Source: Pseudomonas sp. MTM4 (GTDB taxonomy: Bacteria > Pseudomonadota > Gammaproteobacteria > Pseudomonadales > Pseudomonadaceae). From it: a DNA stretch of 64,000 bases. Below, in pieces: positions 1 through 8,612 of this stretch. The position numbers and the translations under genes are program-made. The stretch lies in NCBI RefSeq assembly GCF_019355055.1, contig NZ_CP048411.1:3499501-3563500 (forward strand), in the 5' to 3' direction. The first letter of the stretch is position 1. The number at the start of each line of letters is the position of its first letter. Below the pieces are notes generated by a model. It saw nothing but the letters and a program-made list of their open reading frames with translations, was not told where the DNA came from and did no database searches.

Positions 1-227
1 CGCAGATCGAAGAGACCAGCAAGGGGCCCGTCGCTCGTTTCACCCTGTATCGCTTTGAAAAGCATCATCTGATGTCCACGGTAAAAAGCGCGAATTACCA
101 GGCGCTTTGCACCGAGAAGGTGATGTTCCGGCTGAACGAGGAAGGTCAGGCGAAGTTTGAAACCATGACCGAACTGGACGTGGCTGCGCCGCTTTACCAG
201 GCCGTTTGCACAGCCGATCACTCTTGA
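1..227 (+). CDS. C-terminal end of an unidentified protein (partial)
   Basis: The frame is open from the first base and ends at TGA 225-227, giving about 74 C-terminal codons of a gene that begins before the window. The tail is soluble-looking, mixed in charge, with two cysteines (near QALC and QAVC) and no membrane segment. I do not recognise the family. It converges on the small membrane gene on the other strand, with about 35 bases between the two stops. Codon use looks like the surrounding genes, so it is probably a real gene. Confidence 0.55.
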   Translation, partial: QIEETSKGPVARFTLYRFEKHHLMSTVKSANYQALCTEKVMFRLNEEGQAKFETMTELDVAAPLYQAVCTADHS

Positions 228-262
228 TCACTCCATGCCAGCAATGCCGCCTGCTATGGCGG

Positions 263-478
263 TCAGGGCTGCTGGCGCCGGGGGATGATCCTTTCGCTAC
301 CGGCTCGGCCTCCGCGGCCGGGTAGCAGGGGCCATAGCCCCAGTCCCGCCTGCGCGCCCAACCCGAGCCAGGCCAAGGTATCCCACCAGCCATCACCCAA
401 CAGCGCGGCGAATAGTCCGGCCATACCGAGCAGGGCGATGAGGCTGGGCAGCAGGAAAGTCGATTGGCGCCAACTCAT
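263..478 (-). CDS. Small membrane protein of the iron-uptake operon
   Basis: A 71-aa protein starting MSWRQSTFLL. The start at 478 is chosen because its ATG overlaps the TGA of the PepSY gene (475-477), a typical ATGA coupling. A longer in-frame start at 526 would run well into the PepSY gene. It has two hydrophobic stretches, around residues 8-27 and 30-48, and a basic arginine-rich tail. I do not know its function. Last position in an operon of TonB receptor and PepSY protein suggests an accessory role in ferric-siderophore handling at the inner membrane. Small membrane proteins of several DUF families occupy this slot in pseudomonads, but I cannot name this one. Confidence 0.6.
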   Translation of the reverse strand: MSWRQSTFLLPSLIALLGMAGLFAALLGDGWWDTLAWLGLGAQAGLGLWPLLPGRGGRAGSERIIPRRQQP

Positions 479-1596
479 GCCATCACCTCGCGCGTCGTTG
501 TCGCGCCGCGGCGTCGTACCCACCATAGGTAGAGCCCACTGCCGAGTACGATTATCGTCAGCACGTCCAGCACCGCCCAGAGAATCTGCATTGGACGTCC
601 GCCGTAGTCGCCGAAGTGCAGCGGCGAGGACAGCGACAGCGCATCCATATACCAGGGGCGGCTGCCGGCAGCTGTGATGTCGAGCGTTTGCGCATCGATC
701 AGCACCGGTGTGAGCAGATGCGAGGTCAAATGGCTACTGCCGTTCATGAACACCGTGTAATGATGCTCGCTGGAAAAACGCGTACCGGGAAATGCAATGA
801 AATCCGGCTGCATGCCTGGTGCTGCCTGAGCGGCGATTTCCAGCAACTGACTGGCCGGTGCGCGTTCCGTCAACGGCGGGGCATCCCGGTAGGGCTCGAG
901 CATCGCGCTCAGAGATTCGGCACGCCAAGCCTCGATCAGCAGGTCCGCACAGGCGCTGACCACGCCGGTGATGCCCACCACCAAGGCCCAACTGAGCGTG
1001 ACGACACCGATCAGGTTGTGCAGATCGAGCCAGCGCGTCCTGCTGGAACGGTCGTGGCGCACCTGAGCAAATTCCAGACGCCGCATAAAGGGCGCGTATA
1101 GCACCACGCCCGAAATGATCGCCACAATGAACATAATGCCCATGAAGGCCAGGAATAACTTGCCCGGTAATCCGGCGAACATGTCCACGTGCATGCGCAG
1201 AAAGAACATCATCAGGCCGCCATTGGCCGCAGGCATCTCCACCGCTTCTCCGGTGCGCGCATCGAGCATGAAGGTATAGGAGGAGTTTGGTTCGGTGCCG
1301 GCGGTCGCAGCGGTAATGGCCACGACGCCGTTAGGTTCGTCGGCTTCCCAGCCAAAGTACTGTACTACCTCGCCGGTCCGGTGCTGCTCGGCGGCACTGA
1401 CCAACTGCTGCAGATCCAGATGTGGGGTGTCGGCAGGCATCTCACGCAGCTCGGGCGCCTCGCCAAGCAGGTGCTCCAGCTCGTGGTGAAATATCAACGG
1501 TAGCCCGGTAATGGCAAGCATCAGCAGGAACAGTGTGCAGATCAGGCTGGTCCAGGTGTGGACGAAGGACCAGCGACGGATGGTGGTGGTTCGCAT
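475..1596 (-). CDS. PepSY-associated transmembrane protein (PiuB-like iron-uptake reductase family)
   Basis: 373 aa with the usual layout of PepSY-TM proteins: TM1 at about residues 13-35, a periplasmic PepSY-like region, TM2 at about 145-170, TM3 at about 190-215, a second periplasmic region, and TM4 at about 335-360 followed by a basic tail. Histidines near TM1 (HHELEHLL) and TM3 (DLHNLIG) are candidate haem or metal ligands. Members next to TonB receptors are thought to reduce or release iron from ferric siderophores in the periplasm. The ATG overlaps the receptor's TAA by one base, so translation is coupled. Substrate unknown; family call confident, role inferred. Confidence 0.85.
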   Translation of the reverse strand: MRTTTIRRWSFVHTWTSLICTLFLLMLAITGLPLIFHHELEHLLGEAPELREMPADTPHLDLQQLVSAAEQHRTGEVVQYFGWEADEPNGVVAITAATAGTEPNSSYTFMLDARTGEAVEMPAANGGLMMFFLRMHVDMFAGLPGKLFLAFMGIMFIVAIISGVVLYAPFMRRLEFAQVRHDRSSRTRWLDLHNLIGVVTLSWALVVGITGVVSACADLLIEAWRAESLSAMLEPYRDAPPLTERAPASQLLEIAAQAAPGMQPDFIAFPGTRFSSEHHYTVFMNGSSHLTSHLLTPVLIDAQTLDITAAGSRPWYMDALSLSSPLHFGDYGGRPMQILWAVLDVLTIIVLGSGLYLWWVRRRGATTTREVMA

Positions 1597-4028
1597 TAGA
1601 ACTCCAGCTGCGCCGACAGCTTGAGCGTGCGTGGTGCTCCAAGGTAATGGCTGCTCAGCCAGTATTCCTCGTCGGTCAGGTTGCTCAGGTTGGCGCGCAG
1701 AGTCAGGGCACGCTCATCCCCCAAGGCCATGCGATAGCGACCGCCCAGGTCGAAAGTTGTGAATGAGGGAATGGTGTGGTCGTTGGCCTCGTCGGTGTAT
1801 TGCTTGCCCGTGTAGAAGGCGCCACCGGTGAGTGTCAGCCCGGGTACGCCGAATATTGCGTATTCGCCGTACAGCTTGGCCAGGTGCCGCGCCACGTCTA
1901 CCGGGCGGTTGCCGTCGTTGGCAGCGTTCGCCGCGCCTTCTACGACTGGATCGAGCAAAGTGACGCCGCCCACCAGCGTCAGTGCTGGGGTAACGTTGCC
2001 CGTTACGCTGAACTCCAGGCCCTTGTTGTTCTGCATGCCATCCTGAACGAAGAAGTTGGCTGCATTGGTGTAGGTGTTGGGCTTCTCGATGTCGAACAGC
2101 GCAACGGTGTACAGGGCACCGCCGAGCTCGGCTTTCGCACCGATTTCGTACTGCTCGCTGACGATCGGCGCCAGTGCCTGGCCGGCGTTGTTCGAGCCGC
2201 TCGGCGCCACGCCACCCGTCTGCAGACCTTCGATGTAGGTCACGTACGTAGTCAGCCACTCGACTGGCTTGTAGACGAGCGAGACGTTGGGCGAGGTTTT
2301 GGTCTCGCTGTAGTCCTCAATTTCCGGCTCGCTGCCGAACGCCTCGACCCAGACGAAGTTGTCGCTGAAGGTCTTGATGCGCGAGTGCGTCACACCAAGG
2401 ATCGTCGACCACTGCTCATTGAAGGTGATGACGTCGCCGATCAGCACGCTGTCGGCCTGGCTGCGGCTGGCCAGATGGTAGTCGCCATCGCCCAGGTCGT
2501 AATCCGGCTTGGCCACTTGCGGCCGCTCGCTGAACGGCACTTCGGGCGTGACCGACACATATTGCGGACCTGGGAAGGGGATGTAATCGGTGTTGTAGCG
2601 AACCCGGGCGATGTTGCCCTGGTAGCCGAAGGTCATCGCGTGGCCGATGCCGGCGGTGTCGAAAACCGTATCGAGGAACAGGTTGGCCGAGGTTTCTTCG
2701 GTCTCTACCGGGGCGAAGGCATAGAGCGGCTGGACGTATACGCCGGCCGAATTCACGGTTGGCCCCGTATAGGCGTATTCGGTGGTGTATTGGCTGTAGC
2801 CCAGTGCACCGCGCAAGCTGAACACATCGTCCAGGCGCCACTGGAAGCGGCTGCCGACGCGGTCATGGCGGCTGTCGTTGTAAGCCCAGCGCTGGCTATA
2901 GAGTTCATCGTTCTCCAGGTCGTCGGCATCGGGCCGGAATGCTTGATCGGCGAAGTACCAGTAGCTGGTGAGGCCCCGCGTCTCGCTCTGCTTGTGCGAG
3001 GCGTCGAACTGGATGAGCAGGTCGTCGCTGACGTTCCAGTCCAGGGCGACGCTGGCCATGTGGCGGCGTTCGACCTGGCCGTCGATGGCGGTTTCACCAT
3101 CCTGAGCGAGCAGGTTGACGCGGTAGGCAAAGCGACCTTCGCTATCGATCGGCCCTCCGAAGTCGCCGTGCAGGTACTGGTTCTCGCCGCCCGGAGTGCC
3201 GTAGGTCACGCTGTTGTAGCGCTCGGCAGTGGGGCGCTTGAGCACGTAATTGACCAGCCCGCCGGGGCTGGCCGGACCATAGAGAAAGCCGGACAGGCCG
3301 CTGAGAATCTCCAGCCGCTCCATTTCCTCGATGAAGTTGCCGCCGTCGTAGCCGTTGCTGAAGCGCAGGCCGTCATTGGCGATGCTCAGGTTGCCGACAC
3401 CGCTGAAGCCTCGAATGGCCACCGCGCTGGCGTAGCCGGCACTGGTCGGGGAGGTGAACTGCGTGGTAGGGCTGAGCTTGAAAATGTCGTCGCTGGAAGT
3501 GGCTTGGATGTTGTCCATCAGTTCCGAGGAAATCACCGTCACTGAATAGGGCGCATCCTGAAGTGGCATCCCACCCAGCGCGCCGACGTTGCGCACGGTG
3601 CTGGTGCGATAGCCGCTTTCTTCACTGCCTTCGGCCAGCGCCTCGGTTGCCGTCACGGTGACATCCGGAAGCGCCATCGCATCGGTCGCAGCGGGATGAA
3701 GGCTATAGCTACCCGCCGCACTCTGGCGCAGCTCCAGCCCGGTGCCTCGCAGGGCTTCTTGCAGCGCGCCCTGGCTATCGAAGCGGCCTTCCACCGGCTC
3801 GGCCATGCGATCGCGGGTCAATGCGGGATCGATGCTCAGAACCAGCCCGGCCTCTGCGGCAATACGGTTGAGTGTGGTGGCAAGGGGCGCGGTAGGGAGT
3901 GAGTAATCGCGCGTTTCGTCACGGACAACGGCACCGTCGACGGCAGATTGCGCCAGCAGCGGCGAAGGCGCGAACGCGATGGCAATGGCCAGCAGGCTGG
4001 GGCGAAACAGCGGAGTCAGTGACGGCAT
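1596..4028 (-). CDS. TonB-dependent siderophore receptor with N-terminal signalling (STN) domain
   Basis: 810-aa outer-membrane receptor. A signal peptide covers about residues 1-26 (cleavage near LLAQ-SA), followed by an STN secretin/TonB short N-terminal domain at about 40-95, a TonB-box-like stretch (LPDVTVTAT), a plug at about 150-260 and a 22-strand type barrel ending in the terminal phenylalanine (SAQLEF). STN domains occur on receptors that signal through a FecR/FecI pair, and exactly such a pair lies just upstream on the same strand. The ligand is probably a ferric siderophore of the ferrichrome/ferrioxamine/pyoverdine receptor class (FpvA/FoxA-like), but it cannot be read from sequence. 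The PepSY protein follows directly. Confidence 0.92.
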   Translation of the reverse strand: MPSLTPLFRPSLLAIAIAFAPSPLLAQSAVDGAVVRDETRDYSLPTAPLATTLNRIAAEAGLVLSIDPALTRDRMAEPVEGRFDSQGALQEALRGTGLELRQSAAGSYSLHPAATDAMALPDVTVTATEALAEGSEESGYRTSTVRNVGALGGMPLQDAPYSVTVISSELMDNIQATSSDDIFKLSPTTQFTSPTSAGYASAVAIRGFSGVGNLSIANDGLRFSNGYDGGNFIEEMERLEILSGLSGFLYGPASPGGLVNYVLKRPTAERYNSVTYGTPGGENQYLHGDFGGPIDSEGRFAYRVNLLAQDGETAIDGQVERRHMASVALDWNVSDDLLIQFDASHKQSETRGLTSYWYFADQAFRPDADDLENDELYSQRWAYNDSRHDRVGSRFQWRLDDVFSLRGALGYSQYTTEYAYTGPTVNSAGVYVQPLYAFAPVETEETSANLFLDTVFDTAGIGHAMTFGYQGNIARVRYNTDYIPFPGPQYVSVTPEVPFSERPQVAKPDYDLGDGDYHLASRSQADSVLIGDVITFNEQWSTILGVTHSRIKTFSDNFVWVEAFGSEPEIEDYSETKTSPNVSLVYKPVEWLTTYVTYIEGLQTGGVAPSGSNNAGQALAPIVSEQYEIGAKAELGGALYTVALFDIEKPNTYTNAANFFVQDGMQNNKGLEFSVTGNVTPALTLVGGVTLLDPVVEGAANAANDGNRPVDVARHLAKLYGEYAIFGVPGLTLTGGAFYTGKQYTDEANDHTIPSFTTFDLGGRYRMALGDERALTLRANLSNLTDEEYWLSSHYLGAPRTLKLSAQLEF

Positions 4029-4123
4029 TGTGAATTGCTCCCGAATAGGAATGTGTCTCAGTCATTCACCAAGCCGAAGCAGAACGAAAAAGTGATAGGG
4101 GCAAATAAGAATTTTTTCGTTCG

Positions 4124-4150
4124 GGCATCCACGCATCTGGCGTGGATGCC
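4124..4150 (-). terminator. Strong hairpin between fecR and the receptor gene
   Basis: A perfect 11-bp inverted repeat: GGCATCCACGC at 4124-4134 pairs with GCGTGGATGCC at 4140-4150 around a 5-base loop. It starts 5 bases after the fecR stop. On the minus strand it is not followed at once by a T tract, so it may slow or partly stop transcription, or protect the 3' end, rather than act as a classical intrinsic terminator. It would separate low fecIR expression from a receptor promoter in the 4029-4123 interval. Confidence 0.5.
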
Positions 4151-4155
4151 ATGGG

Positions 4156-5142
4156 CTACTTGCTGGGGACAGCCGCCGGCTCGGCCGGGACCACCTTTAT
4201 CCACCAGTCGGTGTGACGTTCGATCCGCACCGGAAGGCTGGGCGGAAGGGCCGCCAGGGCCCAGTCGGTGTCATGCAGCGGAAAGCTGCCGCTGATGCGC
4301 AGGGACTCGAGGCTCGGATCGAGACCGAGATAGCCGCGGCGGTATTCGCCCAGTTTTTTCAGCAGTTCACCCAGCGGCAGGTCATCGACCACCAGCATGC
4401 CGTGGCTCCAGGCATCTGCTGCGATGGGTGCGGCCGAACTCTCTCCGAGGCGATTGCGATGCATCAGCACCTGTTCGCCAGCGCCTATGGTGCGGCCCGT
4501 TTGCCCGTCGTCTGGATGCGCGGCGACCGCCGAGCGCAGCACGATCAGCCGAGTGGCATTGCCTTCGCGGCGAACGATGAAGCGCGTACCCAGCGCTCGA
4601 AGGTCGCCCTGTGCGGTTTCCACGATGAACGGTCGCGGGTCGCTTCCCGGCGCCGTTTCCACTAGCACTTCTCCCTGATGCAGGAACAGTCCGCGTCGCC
4701 GCTCGTCGAAGTGGATGTCCAGTGCGCTGCGGCTGTTCAGCTGGATGCGGCTGTTGTCATCCAGCGTAAGGCTGCGCTGCTCGCCTGCGCCGGTGCTTGC
4801 GTCGGCGAGCCAGACCGGCAGCGGGCGCGCCTGAAGCGCAAGGCCGATACCTAGTGAGCCGAGCAAGACCAACCCCAGAAGCGTGCGGCTAACGGCATGC
4901 TGCCGTTTGGTCGCGGCATTGCGCTGCAGGGCGCGCCTGGCGCTTGGCGAGTTGATCGTTCCCAGACGCCGATCGATACCCCCCAGCTGCGCCCAAGCCT
5001 TGGCATGCTCGGCGCTTTGGTTCAGCCAGCGCTGGAGTTCGGCGTCGAGCTGCATGCTCGCCGCGTGGTCCCCCAGGCGCAATTGCCAGGCGATAGCCTC
5101 ATCGAGAACACGGGCCGATACCGGTGTGCGGTCCGAGCTCAT
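4156..5142 (-). CDS. FecR-family anti-sigma / sigma regulator
   Basis: 328 aa from MSSDRTPV. The ATG at 5142 overlaps the TGA of the sigma-factor gene (5139-5141), which fixes the start over a longer upstream option. Domains: a cytoplasmic DUF4880-type N-terminus (about residues 8-50, including AWQLRL and HAKAWAQL), one membrane helix at about 85-103, and a periplasmic FecR domain at about 120-215, then a C-terminal STN-like region. FecR proteins sense the STN domain of the loaded receptor and release or activate the partner ECF sigma. Length matches the family. The neighbouring receptor has the matching STN domain. Confidence 0.9.
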   Translation of the reverse strand: MSSDRTPVSARVLDEAIAWQLRLGDHAASMQLDAELQRWLNQSAEHAKAWAQLGGIDRRLGTINSPSARRALQRNAATKRQHAVSRTLLGLVLLGSLGIGLALQARPLPVWLADASTGAGEQRSLTLDDNSRIQLNSRSALDIHFDERRRGLFLHQGEVLVETAPGSDPRPFIVETAQGDLRALGTRFIVRREGNATRLIVLRSAVAAHPDDGQTGRTIGAGEQVLMHRNRLGESSAAPIAADAWSHGMLVVDDLPLGELLKKLGEYRRGYLGLDPSLESLRISGSFPLHDTDWALAALPPSLPVRIERHTDWWIKVVPAEPAAVPSK

Positions 5143-5657
5143 GTCGGCTCGCCGTAGACGGCGATGTAACACTGGCGCAGCGCCTGGGCCAGATACTGTC
5201 GTACGCGCGGGACCGACACGCCGAGGCGCTGGGCGATCTCGGCATGTGTCAGGCCGTCCAAGCGGTTGTAGAAGAACGCCGCGCGCGCCTTCGCGGACAG
5301 GTGACCCAGGAGCGCATTCACCTCGCGCAGCGCCTCGATGATCTGCAACTGCTCCTCGGCGCTGGGTTGCGTTTCTTCAGGCTGGAGCGCCAGTTCATCG
5401 AGGTAGGCGCGCTCCAGCGCACTGCGGCGGAAATGGTCGATCAGCAGGCCGCGGGCAATCGTCGCCAGCAGCGCACGTGGCTCGCGAACCTCACCCAGGT
5501 CATTGCGTTTGAGCAGACGCAGAAAGGCATCCTGGCTCAGGTCCTCGGCGCGATGCGGGCAGGTCTGGTAGCGCCGCAGCCAGCTGAGCAGCCAATCACG
5601 GTGGTCGCGATACAGCGTGCCTACAAAAAGTTGATTGGACGATCCACCCGCCGACAA
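5139..5657 (-). CDS. ECF sigma-70 factor, FecI-like iron-starvation type
   Basis: 172 aa, the usual length. Region 2 is visible in the first half (FVGTLYRDHRDWLLSWL through AEDLSQDAFLRLL) and region 4 in the second (GLTHAEIAQRLGVSVPRVRQYL, a helix-turn-helix). It should direct RNA polymerase to the promoter of the downstream TonB receptor when FecR signals. It heads a minus-strand chain: sigma, fecR (ATGA overlap), receptor, PepSY, small membrane protein. A Fur-box-like sequence lies 34 bases upstream of the start, consistent with repression in iron-replete cells. Confidence 0.9.
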   Translation of the reverse strand: MSAGGSSNQLFVGTLYRDHRDWLLSWLRRYQTCPHRAEDLSQDAFLRLLKRNDLGEVREPRALLATIARGLLIDHFRRSALERAYLDELALQPEETQPSAEEQLQIIEALREVNALLGHLSAKARAAFFYNRLDGLTHAEIAQRLGVSVPRVRQYLAQALRQCYIAVYGEPT

Positions 5658-5690
5658 GACGAACGCTCCGAGGCCTGGATTGGCCGGTAA

Positions 5691-5705
5691 CGAGAACTAT
5701 TCGCA
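5691..5705 (-). promoter_or_regulatory. Candidate Fur box upstream of the ECF sigma gene
   Basis: Against the 7-1-7 Fur pattern TGAnAATnATTnTCA, bases 5691-5705 (CGAGAACTATTCGCA on the plus strand) match 9 of 12 fixed positions. The site is 34 bases before the sigma-factor ATG, where a repressor would cover the promoter. Fur control of FecI-type sigma genes is well established in pseudomonads. The match is by eye only. Confidence 0.5.
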
Positions 5706-5788
5706 GCATGATCGCAAGTTGCCGTCATCGGTGCAACGACTGGCTATCGGTTACGCGGCGGATCCGGAGAGATTCGTGTGCGGCGGTG

Positions 5789-6493
5789 CTACATCAATTG
5801 CGCCTGTTGGCGCCGACGCCAATTAGTCAGCCGCTGATTCAGCGCCGCCAAGCTATCCAGTCCTTGCCGGCGCGCCTTACTGAGCAGGATCAGCGCCAGC
5901 TCGGCCGTTACGAGCGCGTCGGCGCTGGCATGGTGACGCTGCAGCACTTGCAGGCCGAAACGACTGCACCAGTCATCCAGCCCGTTCTGTCGCGGTCGAT
6001 TGTCGTGACACAGCATCGGCGCGAGTTCGGCCACGTCGAGAAACGGATGACGCAATTTGTGGCCGAGCGTCTGCTTGAGCGCGCGAGCCAGCATGCGCTG
6101 ATCGAAACCGGCATGAAACGCCAGAATCGGGCTGTCAGCGACGAACTCCATGAAATCCAGCAACGCTTCGGCGGGATCTTCGCCGGCTTCCAACTCGCTC
6201 GGCGCGATGCCGTGGATAAGTACGCTCTCGCTGATTTTCTGAGCCGGTCGCAGCAACGTCGACTCGAACTGCTGGCCCAGGTCGATACCGCCGTTCTCGA
6301 TGACAACCGCGCCAATGGACAGAACGATGTCGCGGCGCATATCCAGCCCGCTGGTTTCCAGGTCCAGCACCACCAGACGCGTTTCACTGAGTGCGCAGGT
6401 AGCGGGCGTCGCCGGCACGGGTAGCCGGTCGCGTCGCTGCAGCTGTTCAAGGTCCAATACCGGACCACGCATGTTGAACCAAGGCATGTTCAT
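5789..6493 (-). CDS. 3'-5' exonuclease, DnaQ/RNase T (DEDDh) family
   Basis: 234 aa with the exonuclease motifs in order: ExoI DLETSG (Asp44, Glu46), ExoII around AFHAGFDQRML, and ExoIII with the HHASADALVTAEL block that supplies the His-Asp pair of the DEDDh class. It resembles the epsilon proofreading subunit but lacks the C-terminal polymerase-binding tail, so it is a stand-alone exonuclease. The ATG overlaps the TGA of the CBS/DUF294 gene (6490-6493), so the two are co-translated. This pairing is common in pseudomonads; the nucleic acid substrate and the reason for the pairing are unknown to me. Confidence 0.88.
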   Translation of the reverse strand: MNMPWFNMRGPVLDLEQLQRRDRLPVPATPATCALSETRLVVLDLETSGLDMRRDIVLSIGAVVIENGGIDLGQQFESTLLRPAQKISESVLIHGIAPSELEAGEDPAEALLDFMEFVADSPILAFHAGFDQRMLARALKQTLGHKLRHPFLDVAELAPMLCHDNRPRQNGLDDWCSRFGLQVLQRHHASADALVTAELALILLSKARRQGLDSLAALNQRLTNWRRRQQAQLM

Positions 6494-8424
6494 AACTGAT
6501 AACGCAGGGTCAGGCTGCTCTGCAGGCGCTGGGCCTGACGGAAGGACTCGCGCAGGATACGACGGTCCAGGTGGTTCAGGGTGTCAGGGTCGAGCCGGTT
6601 GGAATATGGCCGCCCCTCGCGTGCCTGCTGCTGGTGTTGCTGCATGCGCGTCTGCTGGATGAAATGGTAGGCCTCTTCGTAAGCTGCGCCGTCTTTTTCG
6701 TCGATGACCTGCTTTTCCACCAGCTGCCGCAGCCGGTCGAGCGTGTTGGTGCTGGAGATACCATTGGCCAACGCCAGCAGCCGGGCACCATCGACGAAGG
6801 GCGTCAGGCCCTGCACCTTGAGATCCAGCGTCGCCTTGCCGTCGCCTTTGCGGGTCATGACGAAGTCACGGAACCGGCCTACTGGTGGTCGGTGACGCAA
6901 CGCATTTTCGGCCATCATCCGCTGAAACAGCCGATTTTCTGCAATCTCGTCGAGCAGGTCGCTGCGCAGCCGCTCACAGCCATCGCTGGAGCCGCAGACC
7001 GCTCTCAGGTCGAAGAAGATGGTACTGCCGAGCAGGTTCTCTGGCGTCGACTCTCGAATGAACGAGCTGAAGCGCCGACGCCACTCCTGTCGCGACAAAC
7101 ACAGCTGCGGGTTGCCAGCCATGATGTTGCCCTTGCACAGGGTAAAGCCGCAGGTGCCGAGGTCCTGGTTGATGCGCTCGGCGAGCGGCAGCAGTCGTCC
7201 ACGGATATGTGCGGCTTCAGCCGCGTCCTCGGCTTCGAAAAGAATGCCGTTGTCCTGGTCGGTATGCAGCGTCTGCTCGCGCCGGCCCTCGCTGCCGAAA
7301 CACAGCCAAGTAAAGGGGACGCCTGGATTGCCCAGCGCGTCGATGGCCAGCTCGATCACCCGGCAGACCGAGTGATCGTTGAGCAGCGTGATGATGCGGG
7401 TGATCTGGGTGGACGAGGCGCCGTGCGCCAGCATGTTGTCCACCAATTGCTGAATACGGCTGCGAATGATCACCAGCGTCTCGACGCTATCGGCATGAGA
7501 AATGGCCTGCGCCAGATGAACAAGATCGACGCGCTGCAGCGAGAACAGATCGCGCTCGGAAATGACGCCGCGCAGCAAGCCGTTCTCCACCACACAGATA
7601 TGGCCGATGTGCCGCTCGGTCATGGCAATCGCAGCGTCGAATGCAGATGCGTCCGGCGGCAGATGGAACGGGTCATGCGTCATGAACTGGGCGATCGGCA
7701 TCGACAGATCGATCGTGCCGGTACCGATAACGCGGCGCAGATCGCGTAGCGTAAAGATGCCCTGGGGGTGGAGGTCCGCGTCGGTCACCACGATGCTGCC
7801 GACATTGTGTTCATGCATCAGGGCGACCGCTTCATTCAGCGGCATCGAGGGCAGGCAGGAAACGGGATGATGCAAGGCCAGCTCACCGATTCCGGTTTCC
7901 AGCGAATATTGAGATCCGAGATTTTCCACCGCACGCATCTGCGCCTGCTGGTTGACCAGATCCAGCAAGCTACTCACGCCGCGCATGGCGAAGTCGCGAA
8001 ACGCGGCGGATTTGGACACCAGCTTGATGAAGGCCGGCTTGTTCAGCAGAAAACAGAAAGTGTCCTCGGCGGCGAAATGACCGGTGCGGGTTGCGCGCTC
8101 ACCCATCAGCGCGGCCATCGGGAAGCATTCGCCGAGGATCACTTCGAAGGTGGTTTCGGTGCCGCGCTTGCTGGAATGCGGTCGCTGGCCGTGAACGCGA
8201 CCCTGCTTGACGATATAGAAGTGCTCGACGATGCCATCATCGGGCGAAATGATGCAGTCGCCTTCACTGTAGAAGCGCAGCTGGCAGTTTTCGACCAGAT
8301 AGGCGAGGTGACCCGGTTCCATCTGATTGAACGGCGGATACTTGCGCAGAAATTCCATGGTCCCGTGAATGTTCTGCAGCACGGCAGTCTTGCCTGCCTC
8401 GGCGAAGGCATCGGCTTTGCTCAT
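6490..8424 (-). CDS. cNMP-binding / CBS-pair / DUF294 nucleotidyltransferase-like regulator
   Basis: 644 aa from MSKADAFAEAG. The start at 8424 is preferred because GGAAGCG precedes it and the longer reading adds a low-complexity tail. Domains in order: a cyclic-nucleotide-binding fold at about residues 25-140 (FYSEGDCIISPDDG), two CBS motifs at about 170-290 (SIVVTDADLHPQGIFTLRDL and HICVVENGLLRGVISERDLF), then DUF294 with a GlnD-like nucleotidyltransferase motif (GSEGRREQTLHTDQDNG) and its C-terminal helical domain. The architecture implies a protein that reads nucleotide levels and modifies or binds a partner. Target unknown. Translationally coupled to the exonuclease gene. Confidence 0.85.
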   Translation of the reverse strand: MSKADAFAEAGKTAVLQNIHGTMEFLRKYPPFNQMEPGHLAYLVENCQLRFYSEGDCIISPDDGIVEHFYIVKQGRVHGQRPHSSKRGTETTFEVILGECFPMAALMGERATRTGHFAAEDTFCFLLNKPAFIKLVSKSAAFRDFAMRGVSSLLDLVNQQAQMRAVENLGSQYSLETGIGELALHHPVSCLPSMPLNEAVALMHEHNVGSIVVTDADLHPQGIFTLRDLRRVIGTGTIDLSMPIAQFMTHDPFHLPPDASAFDAAIAMTERHIGHICVVENGLLRGVISERDLFSLQRVDLVHLAQAISHADSVETLVIIRSRIQQLVDNMLAHGASSTQITRIITLLNDHSVCRVIELAIDALGNPGVPFTWLCFGSEGRREQTLHTDQDNGILFEAEDAAEAAHIRGRLLPLAERINQDLGTCGFTLCKGNIMAGNPQLCLSRQEWRRRFSSFIRESTPENLLGSTIFFDLRAVCGSSDGCERLRSDLLDEIAENRLFQRMMAENALRHRPPVGRFRDFVMTRKGDGKATLDLKVQGLTPFVDGARLLALANGISSTNTLDRLRQLVEKQVIDEKDGAAYEEAYHFIQQTRMQQHQQQAREGRPYSNRLDPDTLNHLDRRILRESFRQAQRLQSSLTLRYQL

Positions 8425-8565
8425 GGTTCGCTTCCATTTTTCAAGCGGCCAATGGTGGGCTGTGCGTCCGGAAGGGCACATTGGACGTAAGTCTAGTCGC
8501 CGAGGGGAAGCAGCGGGCTGCGGGCGTCGGCTGATTCGATGAGGGTGTTGCTGGTTTTCTCATGC

Positions 8566-8596
8566 AAAAAGAAACCGCCCAGAAGGCGGTTTCTTT
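8566..8596 (-). terminator. Intrinsic terminator of glcB
   Basis: A perfect 12-bp stem: AAAGAAACCGCC at 8568-8579 pairs with GGCGGTTTCTTT at 8585-8596 around CAGAA. On the minus strand it ends in a run of five T. It begins 17 bases beyond the glcB stop, the standard position. Confidence 0.9.
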
Positions 8597-8612
8597 GGTG
8601 CGGGCTTGCGAG

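Noticed and set aside
1776..3545. A 589-codon open frame on the plus strand opposite the TonB receptor
   Set aside because: It mirrors the receptor codons in high-GC DNA, has no start signal and no recognisable domain; the receptor strand is clearly coding.
4101..4120. Second Fur-like or sigma-specific site upstream of the receptor (AAATAAGAATTTTTT)
   Set aside because: Only about 7 of 12 fixed Fur positions match, and I could not align a FecI-type promoter with confidence.
6571..7749. A 392-codon plus-strand frame opposite the CBS/DUF294 gene
   Set aside because: Antisense shadow of a real gene; its protein is low in conserved motifs and rich in His, Gln and Arg as expected from GC-skewed reverse frames.
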